Assembly (NCBI GenBank): GCA_963854835.1
Contig: OY978525.1
Coordinates: 122,014,240-122,078,239, forward strand
From: Megamerina dolium
Lineage: Eukaryota; Arthropoda; Insecta; Diptera; Megamerinidae
Reading direction: 5' to 3'
DNA: 64,000 bases
Below the pieces are notes generated by a model. That model was not told the DNA's origin and did no database searches. It saw nothing but the letters and a program-made list of their open reading frames with translations. A program made the position numbers and the translations under genes. Shown here in pieces: positions 58,771 to 64,000 of this stretch; within the stretch, counting starts at the first letter, position 1; every line of letters starts with the position of its first letter.

Positions 58771-59624
58771 GTGGAAATGAAAATATTAGAAATTATATGA
58801 AGTGCAGCTTCATTCATAGACTTTGTGCCCGTGCTAATATGTATTTCTAAAAAATGACGTTTGTAATATGTAGTTTCGAACTTCAAATTGCTCCGAATCT
58901 AAAGTCACTCATAAATTTGGTGCAAATTTTGGTAAATGATTCATAAGCTAAAAAATCGATTTTGAATTAGATACTCTAGTTTTAACCTTCCTCTACAGGT
59001 TTATTATATACTAGCGCTAACAACTCCAAGGAGCTCAGTCAGATTGCGTTAGTATACATATATGTATATGTGCCTGTCAGGAAAATTAATTAATTTTATT
59101 ATCAGCTTATATGCCTATATACAACAAGAAACAACGAAAGAAAAGAAAATCAAGGCAATTTCATCTTTCGAATAATTCATTTTCGTATTGCTTTTTTTTC
59201 CTTAACTTCACTAAGTAGGCTTACGTTTTTGTTTATGTGTGCAAGCAATATATACATACCAATCGTGGAAGACAAGTAGTTGAGAAAAATCTAAGAATGG
59301 TAAAGATTTTTATAGAGATGACTTCATACATATTTATAAAGAGCTATATAAAATCGTTACATATGTATAAAATCATTATTTATACAATTTTAATTTTCCA
59401 ATATCGATGGCAAAAAGTAGTAAACTTATGGGACTCTTTCTAAATTAGATTATACGTGTTTGAATATATTAGTATTTGTGATTTCGCATTTAAATACCTA
59501 CTTGTACATAATCGGTTTGTTGCCTAGTGATCTATGTCTCTCCTTCCTCTTGCTCTTTCCTTTGTTTTGATGTGGCTCCATTACCAGATACCAGATCGTA
59601 TAGGGAGAACTAAAACTACCATTG
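58771..59624. other. Spacer without a supported gene
   Basis: No exon, RNA gene or bounded repeat seen. Confidence 0.45.
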
Positions 59625-59632
59625 ATTCTAAG

Positions 59633-59770
59633 CAGTGGTGTAGCTAGGGGAGGGGCTCAGAGGATAGATCTCCCTGGTCGATGGACTTGTTAAAAAGGAA
59701 AAATAATATTATTTTGATATTTAAAAATCATTCATTAAACTTTTTTCTTGTACATCTAGCTACGCCCCTG
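59633..59770. mobile_element. hAT-type MITE with 8-bp target duplication
   Basis: The 138-bp element runs from CAGTGGTGTAGCTAGGGG to the reverse complement of CAGGGGCGTAGCTAGATG. The direct repeat ATTCTAAG flanks it on both sides (59625-59632 and 59771-59778). CAG-starting TIRs with an 8-bp duplication are diagnostic of hAT elements. The intact duplication suggests a fairly recent insertion. Confidence 0.93.
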
Positions 59771-59778
59771 ATTCTAAG

Positions 59779-62700
59779 TGTAGTTGGAACTGAAATGAGT
59801 TTTCACCTCCGCATATTCACAAACAAACATTTGTTTCCATACAAAAATATTTTTAAAATCGTTTTCTCCTGAATAGAAATACTATTTGTTAAAATACGGT
59901 GTCAAAATTTATTTAGTCCTATGGTTTCTTGGGCAAATATACTTGCAATTATAGGTAATTTCTGTTTTTGCTATACGAATTGCGGGCACAAAATTTCACC
60001 TGTTCTAATGTACATATGAATAAACTTAAACATAATGCCAAACGATTATGTACTGCCAGCATGCACGTAACATTAAATGTACGTGTGAGTGAGTGTCTAC
60101 AATGTATGAGTAAAGTACATACTCTTCTACGGCTGATTCAATTTATGGTCAGATTGGCAAATTTCTAATGCAATACGCGTATTATTTAATTTTGTAGTCA
60201 CATCACGCTTAACTTATTTACGTTATGGCTGGATTATAACTTAGTTTGGTATTTGTGTGGCCTTTTTGATTGTTGCCCTTCTCCATCAGTGCGGATGGTG
60301 CTTATTCTCTATTAAAACATAGTTTTAGACACAAATCAAAATTGCTACAACCTATGGTAGTTGAACGTTTTCATAGACACAACCTTATGTAAATCTATTA
60401 CAAATGGCAAAAAATCGTAACGCATAAATAAAAAGCCTAAAGCATCAAGTCAGTAAACAAACCTAATAGACTATCGACAAATGTACATATTAATCGTCGT
60501 CTAAAAGACGAAAATGTGTGCTTGCTACTTGGTTTTTGTTTATGTTGGGTGAATTTTGAAAGTTGAACATTTCTATAGACATAACCTAACCTATTACGAA
60601 TGGCAAAAATCAAAACGCAAAAGTGAATAGCCTAAAGCATCATGTCACTAGACGAACCTAATAGACTTTCCACAAATGCACATACGCATCGGCTCCTAGT
60701 GTGTGTTTGGTATGGGGTTTTTATTGCTGTTGGGTGCAATTAAGAAGCATGTGTGGTATGTATGAATTCAAAGTTTAAAAATATCGGCCATCTAGACAAG
60801 AAGACAAAGAGAGTAAAGTACATCACATAGTAACACATTTTGAACTGCAGGCGATGCCATGATATTGTAAAATATTGTCACCGTAGCATACTGTAGGTAT
60901 ACATTTGACTAATAAACACATACATACGAATACTCGCACGCACACACATAAACACTCATAGAAACGACAAACATATGAAAGAGCACGTTCGTCGTAGCAT
61001 TGCTTTGGTTATGTTGACACGTGCCGTACGACGCTATGATCTACCATCACTCACACTGTGCAGTGCTCATATGCATACATACATATGTTCACATGCAAAT
61101 ACTGTAGATATATGAAAATATAAATTAATCGTTTAGTTTAGTTTTTGATGATACGAATAGTGTGTTTCATGACTTTCTGTACCCACTTTTGTGACATCGA
61201 GGTGGTATTGCGCTAAATTTAAAAACTTTAGAAACATTGGCCATTATAGCCAGACTAGTAGTATATGACATTTTTTTTGAAATATGTTAAACAAATCGAC
61301 TGATTTTGGCAAGGGGTAGCGAAAAAGATGTATCAGAATAAATTTTTAATGAATGATTTTTAAATACCTATACATTATTATTTGTCGTTTTTAACATCTA
61401 TCCCCATGATCCACCCTGGTTACGCCACTGCCAATGAGGTTAATTATTTGGAGCGAATGCATTATTAAATAATAATAAATTATTATACAAATTATTCGAT
61501 TAATCAACCAAATATTCACTTATAATTTTTTTTCCTGCTTTTGAAACTTGTTTAAACATTTAAAATTCAATCGAATATTAGAGCTCATTCGTAAGTTTGA
61601 AACATTATTTGTATTCGAACTTGAAAACATTACAAATATTTCGATTTATTTTTTGTTCGAATAGCGCGATTCGCAGCTAGTAATCATTTACAAGGATACA
61701 TGGTATCAAATAAAAAGTTCTGGGCTTCACGTGAAACTTTCATTTACCGAAAAGAACATAACCTAACCATTTCAGATTTAGATTCAAGGGATTCACATTT
61801 TCTACACATAATGTTTGATTTAAACCACACTAATTCAGTAGAATTAACCGCAGACAAGGCAAATATTATGTTTAAATCGCTTGCAAGTAGAAAACATTTT
61901 ATTGCTTTTACCGTGAATGCGAAAATAACATAACATAACTTAAGCATTTAAGTATATGTACTCTATAGCCCAACTAGTAATCATATACGGCTTGATTAAC
62001 AGTTATTAATTTCAAATGTGAAACTTAAACATTTAATTCAAATAAACGTTTAATAAAAGCAAACTTGAACAAATGATCAAACTACTAACTACTCAAATTG
62101 TCATGTAAGCATAATATAAATAAATTAATATAATAAAATATATATGCAATACATATGTATATATATGTATACATAATAAATTATTACTTATTACATACAT
62201 AAATGGTTATTAACGTATTTATTTCGAAATGGGTAAGCAGCTAAGCCATGTAAAGTTGCAATAATTTTTATTTTTTCGGGATAATATACGTTCATACTAA
62301 CTACAATAAGTACATATTTTAAATTAACTTGTCAATAAGATCATCTTGTCCTTTGAGTGATCATTGCAATAATCGGTGCAAAATTGGAAAATAAAAACCA
62401 ATATACAATATATAATGCGAGCAGCGGAAATGTGGCACACGAAAACGTTTGGGTGGGAAGTTTGTAATATTTTGTTATTATTGTGAATATGTGTGTATGT
62501 TAGAGTTATGTCTGAGTGTGATATGGATGTGCATAATGATCAAGAGGAAAAAGAATAATATTTTGAACTTTACTTGTTCTAATACGTATGTAATATTGTA
62601 CTCGTATATCTTTTAGATTTGAAAAATAAAAGATATATAATGTAAATAATGTTTTACGAATAAGAATATTTAGTTGCTATTGTATGGTATGTAGTATGTA

Positions 62701-62960
62701 AGGAGTGTGAATCTATAAACATTACTACCTAGATGTACCGAAAAAAAATGTTGTAGAATAAAAGGAGTAACGCATCATGAAATTACATTAACATTTTATA
62801 GTACAATAATAGGATTATGAAAAACGTACGAATGTGAATATGTGTATGCAGGAGAGAGTAGAGCAAATGCCAAGAAAGCAAAATAAGGAAATAAGGAAAA
62901 ACAGAAACACAACGTTACGCTATGATGGTAGCGACAGATTAAGAACGAGCGCAATATTAT
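59779..62960. other. AT-rich stretch, no gene supported
   Basis: Near 60350-60480 and 60540-60670 two related segments (ACATAACCTAACCTATTACGAATGGCAAAAA and relatives) repeat, about 190 bp apart. The frames at 61700-61947 overlap on opposite strands and have no motif. Confidence 0.45.
60355..60720 (+). repeat. Diverged direct tandem duplication
   Basis: Words shared in the same order by about 60361-60540 and 60555-60720 include TAGACACAACCT or TAGACATAACCT, ATGGCAAAAA, AAAGCATCAAGTCA or AAAGCATCATGTCA, CTAATAGACT, ACAAATG and CTTGCTACTTGGTTTTTGTT-like ends. This is a two-unit duplication of about 180-195 bp with moderate divergence. Confidence 0.6.
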
Positions 62961-62968
62961 ATTTATTC
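62961..62968 (-). promoter_or_regulatory. Possible polyadenylation signal of the unidentified gene
   Basis: AATAAA on the minus strand lies only a few bases after the TAG stop at 62975-62973. A more distal signal may be the one used. Confidence 0.35.
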
Positions 62969-62972
62969 AAAA

Positions 62973-63358
62973 CTATGGCGGACCTGAACTACTAGATATA
63001 TCTTGTACGGGCACTGGCAATCCGCCGCGCTGTTGCTGCAATTCCTGTTGTTGCAATTGTACCCCCAATATGGGAACTGGCACTGGTGGTGGTCGTATAC
63101 CACGTCCGGCACGTCCTGCTGCTGCTGCTGCCACTGCTGCCAAACTAGTTGTACCGACAGTACCGCCGCTTCCAATCGCACCACTCCGCTCCGGATAATC
63201 AGGCACATTTACAATGGGAATGTCTTGACCACCGGCAGATTCCAATTTGGAAGGATGGACGGATTTATCAGTTGTTGCTGTAATGTTAGTGTTGTTGTTG
63301 GATTTAAGTTCGCCCGCTTGTTTGAGCACGCGATAAATTTGATCGATATCGTTATATT
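62973..63358 (-). CDS. Terminal coding exon of an unidentified gene
   Basis: The acceptor is TATGCTATCACAG|AATATA. Two bases of a split codon are followed by 127 residues and TAG. It opens with YNDIDQIYRVLKQAGELKSN, continues with SVHPSKLESAGGQDIPIVNV and PDYPERSGAIGSGG, then an alanine run, RPPPVPVPILGVQLQQQELQ and QDISSSSGPP. The first 20 residues look folded and helical; the rest is low-complexity and Pro/Gln-rich. No family was recognised. The upstream exons lie beyond 63359, probably outside the window. Confidence 0.7.
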
Positions 63359-64000
63359 CTGTGATAGCATAACATACATATGGGTGCAAAAGTAAGCATT
63401 TGGATTGTTAGTGAGTGAGATCGGTGATCGGTGATGATGATAGTGGTGGTAGTAGTGGGCGCAAAGCATTTTTTTGTTCACGTTTAATTCATATAAAAAT
63501 TTGTACAATTTGTAGCCGGATTATCATATATATAGTTGGTATTTATTTGATTCATAAGGTGCAAAGGAAATGAAAAAGGTTCAAATAGGATATTTATTAA
63601 AATGCCCATTCAGAATATTTCACCTATCAAGATAATGAAATGGTGAGGAGGAAAAGGAGAGAATTTTAACTTTAAGATACTATATTCATTTTTTCTTGCA
63701 TTCATATGCTAAATATATGTATGTGTATTTAAACAAATTACTTTACAGTCGCCCGGGGTCAACTGAATTATATAGCACATATTGGAACTATTGGAAGAGA
63801 AGCTCGGTGGTTTTAAAATGGGGCTTTCTGGCCTAAGTGTGTCCTGTCAGAGAGACGGCAGCCATATAACCTAACTTAACCTACTCGATTTTGTATGGGA
63901 TCCGCATAAAGAAATGGCTTACTGATTTTATGCCAGTTTATTTCCGACTACAAAATTAATGTAAGTGTCAAATATGGTTGTTTTAGACAGGAAATTGCCG
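63359..64000 (-). other. Intron upstream of the terminal exon
   Basis: AT-rich with no further exon recognised before the window edge. A TGATGATGATAGTGGTGGTA-type simple stretch lies at about 63429-63455. Confidence 0.5.

Noticed and set aside
61305..61430. Second hAT MITE like the one at 59633
   Set aside because: GGTTACGCCACTG resembles a hAT end, but the opposite end and the flanking duplication do not match.
63003..63395. Plus-strand Cys-rich open frame
   Set aside because: It is antisense to the splice-supported minus-strand terminal exon and is driven by its glutamine and alanine codons.

Overview
The window is AT-rich eukaryotic nuclear DNA from an insect, most probably a higher fly. 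The signs are: exons split by GT-AG introns, glutamine, serine/alanine and threonine runs typical of fly proteins, abundant mariner, Tc1, hAT and PIF/Harbinger-like repeats, non-LTR retrotransposon relics, and a tRNA-headed SINE present in at least seven copies. The short ATGTACATAC-rich spacers and the repeat mix would suit a tephritid fruit fly, but that is inference. There are no bacterial features, CRISPR arrays or convincing stand-alone tRNA genes.

Layout. 1-12 kb is repeat-rich intergenic or long-intron DNA: a degenerate palindromic element, a mariner transposase relic, a mariner deletion derivative nested inside a SINE, an inverted pair of SINEs, a Tc1 relic and two MITEs. 12.0-20.5 kb (+) holds the last four coding exons of a single-pass membrane protein with a CUB-like region, one LDLa module, a transmembrane helix and a cytoplasmic tail with PPNY and PPAY motifs. 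Its long intron (12.5-18.0 kb) carries LINE debris. 20.5-31.2 kb is intergenic, with a jockey-like LINE split by a PIF/Harbinger-type MITE, another SINE and a further MITE.

31.9-40.7 kb (-) is a Stac-like adaptor gene. Five exons with matching phases give a 255-residue protein with tandem SH3 domains, ending in TGA. In the same exon that TGA (context TGA-CAG) is followed, in the same frame, by 799 more open codons. This suggests stop-codon readthrough to a protein of about 1,055 residues, or unusual splicing that bypasses the stop, and is the most interesting observation here. Candidate upstream exons of the same gene lie at 44.4 kb and 55.7 kb, with compatible phases at their mutual junction. 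The C1 domain usual in Stac proteins was not found.

46-63 kb is mostly intron or intergenic sequence with microsatellites, a hairpin MITE and a textbook hAT-type MITE with an 8-bp target duplication. At 62.97-63.36 kb (-) is the last coding exon of a third, unidentified gene whose upstream part lies outside the window. The CUB/LDLa gene and the Stac-like gene converge tail to tail, about 12 kb apart.
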